Assembly (NCBI GenBank): GCA_001564275.1
Contig: LKND01000009.1
Location: 1-50,918 of the forward strand
Reading direction: 5' to 3'
Length of the DNA: 50,918 nt
Source of the DNA: Natrialbaceae archaeon Tc-Br11_E2g14
GTDB lineage: Archaea; Halobacteriota; Halobacteria; Halobacteriales; Natrialbaceae
A program made the position numbers and the translations under genes. Shown here piece after piece: positions 8,965 through 17,425 of the stretch; position 1 is the first letter of the stretch, and every line of letters starts with the position of its first letter. The notes beneath the pieces were generated by a model. It was not told where the DNA came from and made no database searches. It saw nothing but the letters and a program-made list of their open reading frames with translations.

Positions 8965-9399
8965 TCAACGAACGATAGTGACTGGGACTGGTGCTCTGCG
9001 CGCCACCCTCTCGGCGACGCTTCCGAGGAGAACACGCGAAACCCCGCTCCGCCCACGACTACCCAGGACGACGTGATCGACCGCGTGTTCCTCGACGAAC
9101 TCGAGAATTGTCCGTGCCGGTCGGCCACTTTCGACGGCCGTTTCGAGCACTGTTTCGGTGTGCAAATCACGTTCCTCGAGTCGGTCTCGAGCCTGGGTAC
9201 ACAACGACTCACCCCGATCCATGGCCTGCTCGAACAGCGCCTGATCGTAATATCCGCCGTCGAAGTCGGTGTAGAAGCCCGCAGCCGGGTCGACGACGTT
9301 GAGCACGGTGATTCGATCACCGCTGTATCGTTCGAACGCAAAGTTCAGAGCCTTCCACGCTTGCTCAGAGCCGTCGATCGGGACCAGGATGTGGTTCAT
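8965..9399 (-). CDS. Universal stress protein, UspA family
   Basis: A 144-residue cytoplasmic Usp-domain protein starting MNHILVPIDGSEQAW. The ATG at 9399 matches the family N-terminus; the longer frame to 9492 has no homology-like content. The nucleotide-binding signature G-2x-G-9x-G-S is present as GSRGRSGVSRVLLGSV near the C-terminus, so it probably binds ATP. The usual family length is 140-150, so it is complete. A TATA-like GTTTACTTG lies about 32 bases upstream. It is a stand-alone gene upstream of, and in the same direction as, the repair operon, separated by 138 bases, so it is probably transcribed independently. Its stress signal is unknown. Confidence 0.9.
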   Translation of the reverse strand: MNHILVPIDGSEQAWKALNFAFERYSGDRITVLNVVDPAAGFYTDFDGGYYDQALFEQAMDRGESLCTQARDRLEERDLHTETVLETAVESGRPARTILEFVEEHAVDHVVLGSRGRSGVSRVLLGSVAERVARRAPVPVTIVR

Positions 9400-9648
9400 C
9401 GATCGGTGATACACGACTGATGTACAAGTAAACCCCCCATCACCCCCTTCAGTGAGGGCCTGGACTGGTGAGCGTCGTCCGGAACGGACCACTATCGTCT
9501 CTTCCCGTGATAGCAGGGGCGGCTTGGTGATCGTCGGTCCACGGAGACATCACCCCTCCCAGCAAACTCGAGCCTCGACCATCGGGAGCTTCGGAATCGC
9601 TGCCAGAAACCACCTACAGGTAAGTGCCCCGCGGCCCCACACTGACAC

Positions 9649-10407
9649 ATGCCCACACTCGCGGACCAGTCGACGACCGACGTGGCCGACCTCGATGTCG
9701 AGGTCGCCGTGCTCCCGACCGGGAGTACCGAACAGCACGGACCGGCACTCCCGCTCGGCATGGACCACATGGCTGCCAGCGCCTTCGCCCGCTCGACCGC
9801 CGACCGGGACGACACGCTCGTTCTCCCGACCGTTCCAGTCGGCGTCTCCATCCATCACCGCCAGTTCGACGGCACGCTCTACGTCGGTGAGGAGACCTTC
9901 GAGCGTTACGTCCGGGAGACCCTCGAGAGTCTGGCCGAACACGGCGTCAGAAAGGCCGTCATCGTCAACGGTCACGGCGGCAACGCCCCTGCACTTCGAC
10001 GGGCCGCTCGCACGTTGCGAGACGAGCGGACGGCCTTCACCCCGTCGTGGAACTGGTGGGACAGTGTGGAGGCCCTCTCTGCGGACCTTTTCGACGAAGC
10101 AGGCGGTCACGCTGACGCCATGGAGTCGAGCCTTCTCTGGCACATCCGAGATGACCTGATTCAACCCGAATTGCTCGAAGCGGCCGAAGCCGGCGCGAGC
10201 GAGGGCTGGGGCGAGTCGGTCCACGGCGCGAGCCTCGGCTTCGACACCATCGATTTCTCCGAGACAGGAGCCGTTGGCAAGCCGACACAGGCCGACCCTG
10301 AGAAGGGGGCCGAGCTGTTTGACGCCGCGAGGGACGAACTCGCGGCGCTGATCGACTGGCTGGCCGAGCGTTCCCTCGAGGAGTGCTGGCCGCGAGCCCA
10401 CGTATGA
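9649..10407 (+). CDS. Creatininase family protein (metal-dependent amidohydrolase)
   Basis: A 252-residue member of the creatininase / MftE / FAPy-hydrolase family, which uses two divalent metals to open cyclic amides or cut peptide amides. The likely metal ligands are visible: Glu28 and His30 in TGSTEQHGP, Asp39 in GMDH, His109 in VNGHGGN, and Glu159 in the HADAMES motif. Creatininase proper has Glu two residues after the histidine corresponding to His109; here that position is Gly, so the substrate is probably not creatinine but a related cyclic or N-formyl amide. The stop codon overlaps the start of the following FAD oxidoreductase by ATGA, indicating translational coupling and a shared pathway. 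Confidence 0.85.
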   Translation: MPTLADQSTTDVADLDVEVAVLPTGSTEQHGPALPLGMDHMAASAFARSTADRDDTLVLPTVPVGVSIHHRQFDGTLYVGEETFERYVRETLESLAEHGVRKAVIVNGHGGNAPALRRAARTLRDERTAFTPSWNWWDSVEALSADLFDEAGGHADAMESSLLWHIRDDLIQPELLEAAEAGASEGWGESVHGASLGFDTIDFSETGAVGKPTQADPEKGAELFDAARDELAALIDWLAERSLEECWPRAHV

Positions 10408-11663
10408 GCGATGACCCGTCGAACCAGCAGCCGTCGAGAGACGGGACTACCCCTCCAGCGGACCTGGCAGCGGACCCCGAAGTCGCCGTGGGGACAGACG
10501 CCTTCGAGAACCGCGGTGCGGGCCTGGACGTCGCGGTCGTCGGGGGCGGGGCCGTCGGCGCGACGGTTGCCTACGAGCTCGCCAGCGAGGGCGCCGACGT
10601 CACACTCTACGAACGGGGCTCTATCGCGGGCGGCTCGAGCGGGCGGGCCGCGGGCGTCTGTTACGACGCCTACGCTGACAGACTCGACGCCGAAATCGCG
10701 GGCGAAGCGATCGAGCGCTTCCGAGCGCTCTCGGGCGAAGACACCTTCCCCTTCCGGGAGTGTCCATACGTCTGGCTCGCACGGGAGGGCGACGAGGAAC
10801 GCGCTGAGATCATCCGCGAGGGAATCGAGCGGATGCAAGCACACGGCGTGGTCGCCCTCGAGGTCGGTGCCGAGGAACTCACCGAGCGCTTTCCACACAT
10901 GCGAACCGACGACGTCGCGGTGGCTGGCATCGCCGGGGCCGCCGGCTACACCGATCCGGCCCGGTATACGGCGTGTCTCGCAGCGGCGGCGAGCGGGGCC
11001 GGGGCGACCGTCCGGGACGACACGCCCGTCGCCGTCCGGACGGACCCACTCGGCGTCACGGAGAGTGCAGCTGGGGCGAGTCAAACTCACGACGCTGTCG
11101 TCGTCGCCGCGGGTGCCCACACCGGACGGGTGCTCGAGCACGCCGGGCACGCGATCGCGATGAAACCCTATCGCGTGCAGGCCGTAACCGCGGGCGGAAG
11201 CCTTCCCGAACCGATGTGTTACGACGCGACAAACGGGTTCTACGTGCGGCCACATCCCGACGGGCTCCTCGGCGGGAACGGAACCGAACCACACGAAGCA
11301 GACCCCGAAGCGTACGATCGGGGCGCAAACGACGGGTTCGCCGATACACTCCTCGAACGAATCGCGTGTCGCTTCCCCGAGTTACGGACGGCCCCCCTCG
11401 ATGTCACTCGCGACTGGGCTGGCCTCTGTACGGCGACCCCCGACCGGGACCCGCTGGTTGGCGAGCTCGAGGACGGCCTCTACGTTGCGACCGGGTTCCA
11501 GGGCCACGGGTTCATGCGTGCGCCCGCTATCGGCCGGCGGCTCGCGGACCAGGTACTGGGCGGCGACGGCATCGAACGGTTCGACCCAACCCGGTTCAGG
11601 GGTACCGAATCCTTCGAGATTCGTGAAGGGATGGCCATCGAGTCGCTGCCGGACGAGAAGTGA
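10404..11663 (+). CDS. FAD-dependent oxidoreductase, DAO family (sarcosine/glycine oxidase-like)
   Basis: A 419-residue flavoprotein. The ATG at 10404 overlaps the creatininase stop (ATGA). After a non-conserved, hydrophilic 40-residue N-terminal stretch comes the Rossmann FAD motif VVGGGAVGATVAYEL (GxGxxG at 47-52), an acidic residue ending the second strand (Glu70), the GGSSGRAAG segment typical of DAO-fold amine oxidases, and a C-terminal TGFQGHGFMRAP motif near the flavin. Such enzymes oxidise secondary or primary amines of small amino acids. Coupling to a creatininase-like hydrolase suggests it oxidises an amine released by that enzyme, but the substrate cannot be read from the sequence. 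No membrane segment is seen. Confidence 0.85.
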   Translation: MSDDPSNQQPSRDGTTPPADLAADPEVAVGTDAFENRGAGLDVAVVGGGAVGATVAYELASEGADVTLYERGSIAGGSSGRAAGVCYDAYADRLDAEIAGEAIERFRALSGEDTFPFRECPYVWLAREGDEERAEIIREGIERMQAHGVVALEVGAEELTERFPHMRTDDVAVAGIAGAAGYTDPARYTACLAAAASGAGATVRDDTPVAVRTDPLGVTESAAGASQTHDAVVVAAGAHTGRVLEHAGHAIAMKPYRVQAVTAGGSLPEPMCYDATNGFYVRPHPDGLLGGNGTEPHEADPEAYDRGANDGFADTLLERIACRFPELRTAPLDVTRDWAGLCTATPDRDPLVGELEDGLYVATGFQGHGFMRAPAIGRRLADQVLGGDGIERFDPTRFRGTESFEIREGMAIESLPDEK

Positions 11664-11670
11664 TCGGCGG

Positions 11671-12162
11671 TTAGTCTTCGGCCGTCACGCCGCCTGCCGC
11701 GTCACTCGAGGGGTCTTCGAGGTCGTGCTCGGCAGCGACTGTCGTCGGCTCATCCTCGAGTGAGGCCGTGTGACCCTCCACACCGGGATCCTCTTTTGGA
11801 ATCGTGATCTGCAACGTGCCGGTATCGGTTAGCGTCGCCGTACCGGCATCGGGGTTGACCACGGCGTCGTCGGGCAGGGTTGTTTCGCCGTCCAGCGACA
11901 TTCCACGGCCGGGAAACCGCATTTCGAATCCGTCGTGGTAGGGCCGAAAGCGATCGACCCGGATCCGCACGTCACCCTCGAGATACCTGACCTGCAGGTC
12001 TTCCGGCTCCGTGCCGGGTGCGTCGAAGACGACGAGATAGCTGTCCTCGTTCTCGAGGACGTCGACGGGAAGCGAACGATGCTCGTGTACCTGACTGCGT
12101 GCGCGTCCGACCTGTCGGTAGAGTGCATCACCGACGGTTTCGCGCAACGATCTGAGACTCAC
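11671..12162 (-). CDS. Hsp20 / alpha-crystallin family small heat-shock protein
   Basis: A 163-residue acidic small chaperone. The alpha-crystallin domain spans about residues 30-125, with the LPVDVLENEDSYLVVFDAPG strand pair and a LPDDAVVNPD...TGTLQITIPK ending that contains the conserved hydrophobic L-x-I/V motif. The start is GTG at 12162, supported by a strong Shine-Dalgarno GAGGTGA ending eight bases upstream, so this message has a leader, unlike many neighbours. The region 12235-12275 is AT-rich and may contain its promoter. It faces the FAD oxidoreductase tail to tail with a seven-base gap. Function: ATP-independent holdase for unfolding proteins. Confidence 0.88.
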   Translation of the reverse strand: MSLRSLRETVGDALYRQVGRARSQVHEHRSLPVDVLENEDSYLVVFDAPGTEPEDLQVRYLEGDVRIRVDRFRPYHDGFEMRFPGRGMSLDGETTLPDDAVVNPDAGTATLTDTGTLQITIPKEDPGVEGHTASLEDEPTTVAAEHDLEDPSSDAAGGVTAED

Positions 12163-12312
12163 TTGGTGTCACCTCACAGGACCGATCAGGGCAACCGGCT
12201 GGGGCAGGGAACTCCCACTGTAGAGTGCTATAGCCTCCATCTTGTTATTCTTTGTGCCCGCGCTAAATAAACGTCAGACGCTTTTTCACCGCGTGAAAGT
12301 GTATGAGAGTTC

Positions 12313-12471
12313 CTAGACCTCGATGACCTCGAGACAGTCCACCCCACCACAGACCGGACAGGCCACGTCCGCGAGGCTGTGATCCTCGGGGACGTCGTAG
12401 GTGTAGTGGTTCTCGAACATGTCGACGTAGCAGTCGTCGTCTGTGCACGTGACCTCCTCAGTCGGTGGCAT
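12313..12471 (-). CDS. 52-residue zinc-ribbon-like small protein
   Basis: This short gene is read on the minus strand from ATG at 12471 to TAG at 12313. The product starts MPPTEEVTCTDDDCYVDMFE and ends with ADVACPVCGGVDCLEVIEV. It has five Cys, in a CTDDDC pair and a CPVCGGVDC knuckle, which look able to bind one zinc ion. Codon use is strongly GC-biased and the protein is very acidic, both signs of a real gene. A TATA-like TTCATACC lies about 27 bases upstream, fitting a leaderless transcript. Haloarchaea encode many such small CPxCG proteins, some acting in regulation or biofilm; this one's role is unknown. Confidence 0.75.
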   Translation of the reverse strand: MPPTEEVTCTDDDCYVDMFENHYTYDVPEDHSLADVACPVCGGVDCLEVIEV

Positions 12472-12544
12472 GAAAGACTGTAGTGCCAGGGTCGGTATGA
12501 ATCCACGGGTAGCGGTGGGCCAGACACCGGCCCTGGACAGTCAC

Positions 12545-12554
12545 GGTTTTAGGG
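12545..12554 (+). promoter_or_regulatory. Candidate TATA box of the radical SAM gene
   Basis: GGTTTTAGGG is centred about 27 bases before the ATG at 12576, the spacing of a haloarchaeal leaderless promoter. Confidence 0.4.
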
Positions 12555-12575
12555 CTCGGTCGGCTACCTCGAGAC

Positions 12576-14318
12576 ATGACTGGCCATAACCCCGAGACAC
12601 TCTCAGTGACCATCGTCGACGGTTACGTCGACGAGCCTGCTCACTTCGGGGTTCCGCCGTACATTTCGACGTATCCGCGGTACACGGCTGGCGCGCTCGT
12701 CGACGCCGGCGTTCCCGAAGCCCGGATCACCTACCACACCATCGACGGGCTTCGGGACGTTCCCGACCGCTGGCAGGACGTCGACGAGGCCGACCTGCTG
12801 ATCTACCTCGGGGGGATGACTGTACCGGGAAAGTACGTCGGCGGGACGCCCGCGGAACCAGACGAAGTTCGCAAACTCGCCTGGACCGCGAGTGGAACCA
12901 CGCTCATGGGTGGCCCCGTCAAATTCGGCGTTGGCGACGCCAACGAGGGCGCAACCGACACGCAGCGCCGGGACCTCGACTTCGATTTCGTCGCGAAAGG
13001 CGACGTCGAGGCCGCCGTCTACGACCTCGTCGAAAGCAGTCTCGAGGGGTTCAACAACCGGATGCGCGACCTCTCCGAGGTGAGTCGGTGGGCTCGCCAG
13101 GGCGCGTTCGTCGTCGAACAGCATCCCAACCACCCCGAGTATCTCATATGCGAACTCGAGACCTCCCGTGGGTGTGCCTACCGATGTTCGTTCTGTACGG
13201 AACCGCTCTATGGCAATCCCTCGTTCCGGCCACCCCCATCGGTGATCGACGAAGTCGATGCGCTCTCGAGCCGGGGTGTCAAACACTTCCGACTCGGTAG
13301 ACAGGCCGACATCCTCGCCTATGGCGGTGACGGCGAGGCACCCAATCCCGACGCCCTGCACGAGCTCTACGGCGGTATTCGCGAGGCTGCCCCGGACCTC
13401 GAGACGCTCCACCTCGACAATATGAACCCGATCACGATCGCGAACTGGCCCGAGGCGAGTCGGGAGGGCATTCGGATCATAGCCGAACACAACACCCCCG
13501 GCGACACCGCTGCCTTCGGCCTCGAGTCAGCCGACCCGGTCGTCCAGGAGGCAAACAACCTGAACGTCTCCGCCGAGGAGTGCCTCGAGGCCGTTCGCAT
13601 CGTCAACGAGGCGGGTGGCTGGCGGCCGGGCGAGGAGCCGGGGAGCGGGCCATCACTCCCACCGTTCGACAGCGATGGTCCCCCTCGACTCCCCAAACTT
13701 CTCCCCGGCATCAACCTGTTACATGGTCTCATGGACGAGCGCGAGGAAACCTACGAACACAATCTCGAGTTCCTCCGGCGGGTCTACGACGAGGGATTGG
13801 TGCTCCGTCGCGTCAACATCAGACAGGTGATGGCGTTCTCGGGGACCGAGATGTCCGAGACGGGCGCGTCGATCGCGAAGGCTCACAAGCGCCTGTTCAA
13901 GAGCTACAAGCGCGAGGTCAGAGAAACCATCGACAACCCCATGCTCGAGCGCGTTGGGCCACCTGGAACCGTCCTTCCCGACGTCCACCTCGAGTACCAC
14001 CAGGACGGCATGACGTTCGGTCGCCAACTGGGTACGTACCCATTGCTCGTCGGGATACCAGGCGAACGACCGCTCGGCGACAGGGTCGACGTTGCAGTGG
14101 TCGATCACGGCTATCGATCCGTGACTGGGGTTCCGTACCCGCTCGATCTCAACGCGGCCTCGATGGACGAACTCACCACGATTCCCGGCCTCGGGCAACG
14201 CCGGGCGGGGGACGTGATCGTCGACCGACCCCATCACTCGGTTCCGGACCTTGGCGAGAACGTCGCTGGACCGCTGGCGTCGGTGCTCGAGGTTTCGGAG
14301 ACGCCCGTCCGGGAGTGA
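12576..14318 (+). CDS. Radical SAM protein with C-terminal helix-hairpin-helix (COG1031 type)
   Basis: A 580-residue radical S-adenosylmethionine enzyme. The N-terminal 190 residues resemble a Rossmann-like domain found in this group. The [4Fe-4S] cluster motif CAYRCSFC places cluster cysteines at 200, 204 and 207. The TIM-barrel core continues to about residue 460. A C-terminal helix-hairpin-helix (DLNAASMDELTTIPGLGQRR, about residues 525-545) would contact nucleic acid, suggesting modification of RNA or DNA. This domain order matches archaeal COG1031 proteins, whose substrate I do not know. The enzyme would generate a 5'-deoxyadenosyl radical in the cytoplasm. It is a single-gene unit with a TATA-like element about 27 bases before its ATG. 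Confidence 0.88.
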   Translation: MTGHNPETLSVTIVDGYVDEPAHFGVPPYISTYPRYTAGALVDAGVPEARITYHTIDGLRDVPDRWQDVDEADLLIYLGGMTVPGKYVGGTPAEPDEVRKLAWTASGTTLMGGPVKFGVGDANEGATDTQRRDLDFDFVAKGDVEAAVYDLVESSLEGFNNRMRDLSEVSRWARQGAFVVEQHPNHPEYLICELETSRGCAYRCSFCTEPLYGNPSFRPPPSVIDEVDALSSRGVKHFRLGRQADILAYGGDGEAPNPDALHELYGGIREAAPDLETLHLDNMNPITIANWPEASREGIRIIAEHNTPGDTAAFGLESADPVVQEANNLNVSAEECLEAVRIVNEAGGWRPGEEPGSGPSLPPFDSDGPPRLPKLLPGINLLHGLMDEREETYEHNLEFLRRVYDEGLVLRRVNIRQVMAFSGTEMSETGASIAKAHKRLFKSYKREVRETIDNPMLERVGPPGTVLPDVHLEYHQDGMTFGRQLGTYPLLVGIPGERPLGDRVDVAVVDHGYRSVTGVPYPLDLNAASMDELTTIPGLGQRRAGDVIVDRPHHSVPDLGENVAGPLASVLEVSETPVRE

Positions 14319-14460
14319 GCCGATGGGAGTCCACGCTTGCAGCGGAATCGAAATCGGTATTTCGGCAGGCTGAATTTATCTCACTCGTGGTGGGAAGAAT
14401 AGTCGGCAGTCGGTAGTTCTATTACATATCGGCCGTTGATTGGCAGTTGAGGGTCTACCT

Positions 14461-14907
14461 GTGGAAATATCTGAAAAACTCCTGTGTCTTTTCAGCACAG
14501 CAGTCTCGGAGGAAGACGATCGCTACGTCATCGAAATTCCGCGCCAGGAGATCGAAACGGGCGACGTCGACCCCAACGAGGTGTATCGGGTTGCACTCAT
14601 CTCCCGCGAACGAACGTCGACGAACGAGACGAAAAGTGGGGAGACGGGATCGAACAACAGCGGTGGGGGCGGTGGGCAGAGACGCTCATCATCGCCGTCA
14701 GCGGAGCCCCAGCCGCCGGTCGACGTCGGTGAGACGCGCTACGTCGAAATCGAAGACATCGGCAAACAGGGCGACGGGATCGCTCGCGTCGAACGCGGCT
14801 ACGTGATCATCGTCCCCGGAGCGGACGTGGGTGACCGCGTCAAGGTCGAAGTGTCCGAGGTCAAGTCGAACTTCGCCGTGGGCGAGATCATCGAAGAAAC
14901 GTTCTGA
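14461..14907 (+). CDS. TRAM domain-containing protein
   Basis: A 148-residue protein with two parts joined by a Gly/Ser/Pro linker (about 56-87). The N-terminal part (1-50, MEISEKLLCLF...) is a conserved haloarchaeal module of unknown role. The C-terminal TRAM domain (about 89-148: RYVEIEDIGKQGDGIARV...VPGADVGDRVKVEV) is an OB-like RNA-binding fold seen in tRNA-modifying enzymes and archaeal TRAM proteins, some of which act as RNA chaperones. The start is taken at GTG 14461, preceded by GAGG eight bases upstream; a TTG at 14440 would add seven residues. AT-rich TATA candidates lie at 14371-14380 and 14420-14430. It follows the radical SAM gene in the same direction but is probably a separate unit. 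Confidence 0.82.
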   Translation: MEISEKLLCLFSTAVSEEDDRYVIEIPRQEIETGDVDPNEVYRVALISRERTSTNETKSGETGSNNSGGGGGQRRSSSPSAEPQPPVDVGETRYVEIEDIGKQGDGIARVERGYVIIVPGADVGDRVKVEVSEVKSNFAVGEIIEETF

Positions 14908-15235
14908 TCCGGACCTGTCCGGATCGCTTTCGAGGGAGGACGAGTTAGTGTACTCTGTCACCACCGACTTCATACTGAGCGGCGACGGAGCCCAGAATTC
15001 CAATGGACCGTTTGAGTGACGACGTTTACTCGCTCGAACGCTTTTCTCGCCCTCGTTCTTGTGATCGGTTGTTCACTCGAGATTCGAGCCAAAGATGCCG
15101 GACTCGACGGCGAAATCGTGGTCGTTGACGGCGATAGCGGCACCTGGCCGACTGCGGTTGATTTGACCCTCTTTCCCCTCTCGGTAGGCGATCCATCTCT
15201 CCCTCATCGATGCTGGCCACGATCTGTGACCGCAA
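14908..15235. other. Intergenic region between TRAM and monooxygenase genes
   Basis: These 328 bases lie between two converging genes. I see no frame with haloarchaeal codon bias, no RNA gene and no clear hairpin. Confidence 0.5.
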
Positions 15236-16597
15236 TCACCGATTCGGCCCAGCTCGGGCGGGGTGATCGGACGGCAGGCCACGGTGGCCGAACATGTTCT
15301 CCCGCAGCGTGGCCCCCTCGTAAGTCTCCCGGATGAGTCCTCGTTCGCGAAGTTCGGGGACCACGAGGTCAACGAAGTCCCTGAGGGTGCCGGGTCGAGT
15401 GACCTCCTTCAAATTGAACCCGTCGACGCCAACCGCCTGGTGCCACGCCTCGAGTTCGTCGACGACCTGCCCGGGCGTACCCACGATGACGGGTGACGTC
15501 GAGCCGAGGCCCGCAAACTGGGCGGCTTCACCGACGGTCCACTCGTGGTCCGGGTCGTTGGTCGTGAACGCGTTGATCGCCCCCTGGATGGCGTCCGTCT
15601 CGATGTGTTCGACGGGCTGGTCGGGGTCGAGCGTCGAGAGATCCATATCAATGAACCCGCTCAAAAGCGAGAGGGTCCCTTCGACGCTGACGTGCTCCCG
15701 GTAGGTGAGATACTTCTCGTAGGCGAGGTCTTCGGTTTCGCCGGTGATGACGACGATGCCTGGGAAGAACTTGATCGAATCCGGGTTTCGGCCCGCACTG
15801 GCGACTCGGTCGCGCATATCCTCGACGTAGTCGCGCGTCGCAGCTTTCGTCGGCTGGGAGACGAAGACGGCCTCGGCGTTTCCAGCTGCGAAGGCCCGAC
15901 CGCGATCGGAGGAGCCAGCCTGGTAGAGCACTGGCGTTCGCTGGGGTGAGGGCTCACAGCCGTGGGGGCCGGGAACGGAGAAGTGCTCCCCCTCGAAATC
16001 GATGGCGTGGACCTTCTCCGGATCGGTGTAGGTTCCGGATTCGGCATCGCGAACCATGGCGTCGTCCTCCCAGGAGTCCTCCCAGAGGGCATAACAGACG
16101 TCCATGAACTCGTCGGCACGGTCGTACCGATCGTCGTGTTCGATTCGTCCATCGAGCCCCAGGTTCCGCGCGGCGCTCTCGAGGTACGAGGTCACGATGT
16201 TGAACGCAACCCGACCGTCGGTGACGTGGTCGAGTGTCGAAAACTCTCGGGCCAGCTGGTAGGGATGAGTGTAGGAGGTCGACCGCGTGATGGCGAAACC
16301 AACGTGGTCGGTGACCTCGGCCATGGCAGGCACGAGCGCCTGAGGCACGTTGGAGGGAGTCTGGATGGCACGCTCGATAGCTGGATCTCGGCTGTCACCG
16401 TAAACGTCGTAGATGCCCCGCACGTCGGCGAAGAAGATGGCGTCGAGGCCCCCACGTTCTGCCGTGCGGGCGACCTCTGTCCAGTACTCGCGATCGGTGT
16501 ATCGGTGGGACTGATCACCCGGAATCGTCCACGTGCCCGGCGAGACGTGCTCGACCGAGTTCATCGTAAAGAGGTTGAAATGTAACGGCCCGCTCAT
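15236..16597 (-). CDS. LLM-class flavin-dependent monooxygenase (NtaA/SnaA/DszA family)
   Basis: A 453-residue FMN-dependent monooxygenase of the bacterial-luciferase-like group. Family hallmarks are the N-terminal TWTIPGDQSHRY segment followed by YWTEVARTAERGGLDAIFFAD, the RSTSYTHPYQLAREFSTLDH barrel segment, the DGRVAFNIVTS phosphate/FMN-binding region and the VLYQAGSSDRGRAFAA motif. Length is typical of NtaA-type enzymes (about 440-460), so it is complete. Relatives use reduced FMN supplied by a separate reductase to oxidise nitrilotriacetate, EDTA or organosulfur compounds; no reductase or transporter lies beside it, so the substrate is open. A TATA-like TTTTTAC about 28 bases upstream suggests a leaderless transcript. 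Confidence 0.88.
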   Translation of the reverse strand: MSGPLHFNLFTMNSVEHVSPGTWTIPGDQSHRYTDREYWTEVARTAERGGLDAIFFADVRGIYDVYGDSRDPAIERAIQTPSNVPQALVPAMAEVTDHVGFAITRSTSYTHPYQLAREFSTLDHVTDGRVAFNIVTSYLESAARNLGLDGRIEHDDRYDRADEFMDVCYALWEDSWEDDAMVRDAESGTYTDPEKVHAIDFEGEHFSVPGPHGCEPSPQRTPVLYQAGSSDRGRAFAAGNAEAVFVSQPTKAATRDYVEDMRDRVASAGRNPDSIKFFPGIVVITGETEDLAYEKYLTYREHVSVEGTLSLLSGFIDMDLSTLDPDQPVEHIETDAIQGAINAFTTNDPDHEWTVGEAAQFAGLGSTSPVIVGTPGQVVDELEAWHQAVGVDGFNLKEVTRPGTLRDFVDLVVPELRERGLIRETYEGATLRENMFGHRGLPSDHPARAGPNR

Positions 16598-16621
16598 TGG
16601 CCTTCGTTTTCAGCCAGCACG

Positions 16622-16628
16622 TAAAAAT
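16622..16628 (-). promoter_or_regulatory. Candidate TATA box of the LLM monooxygenase
   Basis: On the minus strand this reads ATTTTTA within TCATTTTTACG and is centred about 28 bases upstream of the ATG at 16597. Confidence 0.45.
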
Positions 16629-16894
16629 GAGGCGTCACCGGTAAGACCGACGCTCCCCGCGGGGTGATACTGCCAGCCAGCATTCGAGAAACGTGTATGG
16701 GCGGTCGGTCCTCACAGGCCACTTGCCCGTTTGACAGTCGGCCGTCATCCCGTGGCGAGCACTCGCCGGTAACGAATTACAATGAGTATCTGAGTCCGGT
16801 CGGGTTCGCTCCCGCATTGTCAGTCCGGTCGCGGCGTCACCAACGGTTCCTCCTCAATCATCGTCACGTTCGGAACAGACCACGCTGCCGGTGG

Positions 16895-16903
16895 AATTAT
16901 ATT
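16895..16903 (+). promoter_or_regulatory. Candidate TATA box of the GNAT gene
   Basis: AATTATATT is centred 28 bases before the GTG at 16927, an ideal spacing for a leaderless archaeal transcript. It stands out sharply from GC-rich flanks. Confidence 0.6.
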
Positions 16904-16926
16904 CCGGTCGGTCGAATACTGCTGTA

Positions 16927-17406
16927 GTGAGCGTCAACGTCGACGGTCGGATCGTCGCTCCGGGAAGTGATGACTTCCTCGAGCAGGCCTGGGAGCTCAA
17001 AGAACACATTAGCCGGGCAGAGGGTGTGCTCAAACAGCGACGGAACTTCTTCACCGACGCCTACAGACGCTCGACGGTTCATTGTTGTCTCACGGACGGC
17101 ACCGACCTGGTCGGCTTTGCGGCCGTTCGACGGGACGGCTACATCCTCTTTCTCGCCGTCGATCCCGATTGCCGGGGCCACGGCATCGGCAAGCGACTCG
17201 TCGCCCAGGTGGCCGAAGATCACACGTCGATCACCTGTCACGCCCGAACCACCAACGAAAACGCCCTCCAGTTTTACGAACACCTCGGCTTCGATATCAA
17301 ACGCCGGATTGATAACTACTACGAGGATGGCGGCGACGCCTACTACCTGAAACTGGGCTCGAGCGCCGGACTCACCGACCGGATCTCGGACCTCATCAGG
17401 CGATGA
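16927..17406 (+). CDS. GNAT family N-acetyltransferase
   Basis: A 159-residue acetyl-CoA-dependent acetyltransferase. The acetyl-CoA-binding motif A is visible as LFLAVDPDCRGHGIGKRLVAQ (R/Q-x-x-G-x-G/A form in RGHGIGKRL), and motif B as TTNENALQFYEHLGFDIKRRI, where the Tyr is the usual proton donor. The start is assigned to GTG 16927 because the TATA-like element lies 28 bases upstream; a GTG-less longer frame to 16891 would run through that promoter. The substrate cannot be inferred; relatives include RimI-like protein N-terminal acetyltransferases and small-molecule acetyltransferases. It converges on pyrD with 19 bases between the ends. Confidence 0.85.
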   Translation: MSVNVDGRIVAPGSDDFLEQAWELKEHISRAEGVLKQRRNFFTDAYRRSTVHCCLTDGTDLVGFAAVRRDGYILFLAVDPDCRGHGIGKRLVAQVAEDHTSITCHARTTNENALQFYEHLGFDIKRRIDNYYEDGGDAYYLKLGSSAGLTDRISDLIRR

Positions 17407-17425
17407 TCGACGTCGGCGCGCGACG

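Larger units (their letters stand above)
16598..16926. other. Divergent intergenic region with two candidate promoters
   Basis: The 329 bases between the diverging monooxygenase and GNAT genes contain a TATA candidate for each (16622-16628 minus, 16895-16903 plus). No coding frame between them has haloarchaeal character. Confidence 0.5.

Noticed and set aside
9550-10401. A 283-residue minus-strand frame opposite the creatininase-like gene
   Set aside because: The plus frame carries all metal-binding motifs and ATGA coupling to the oxidase.
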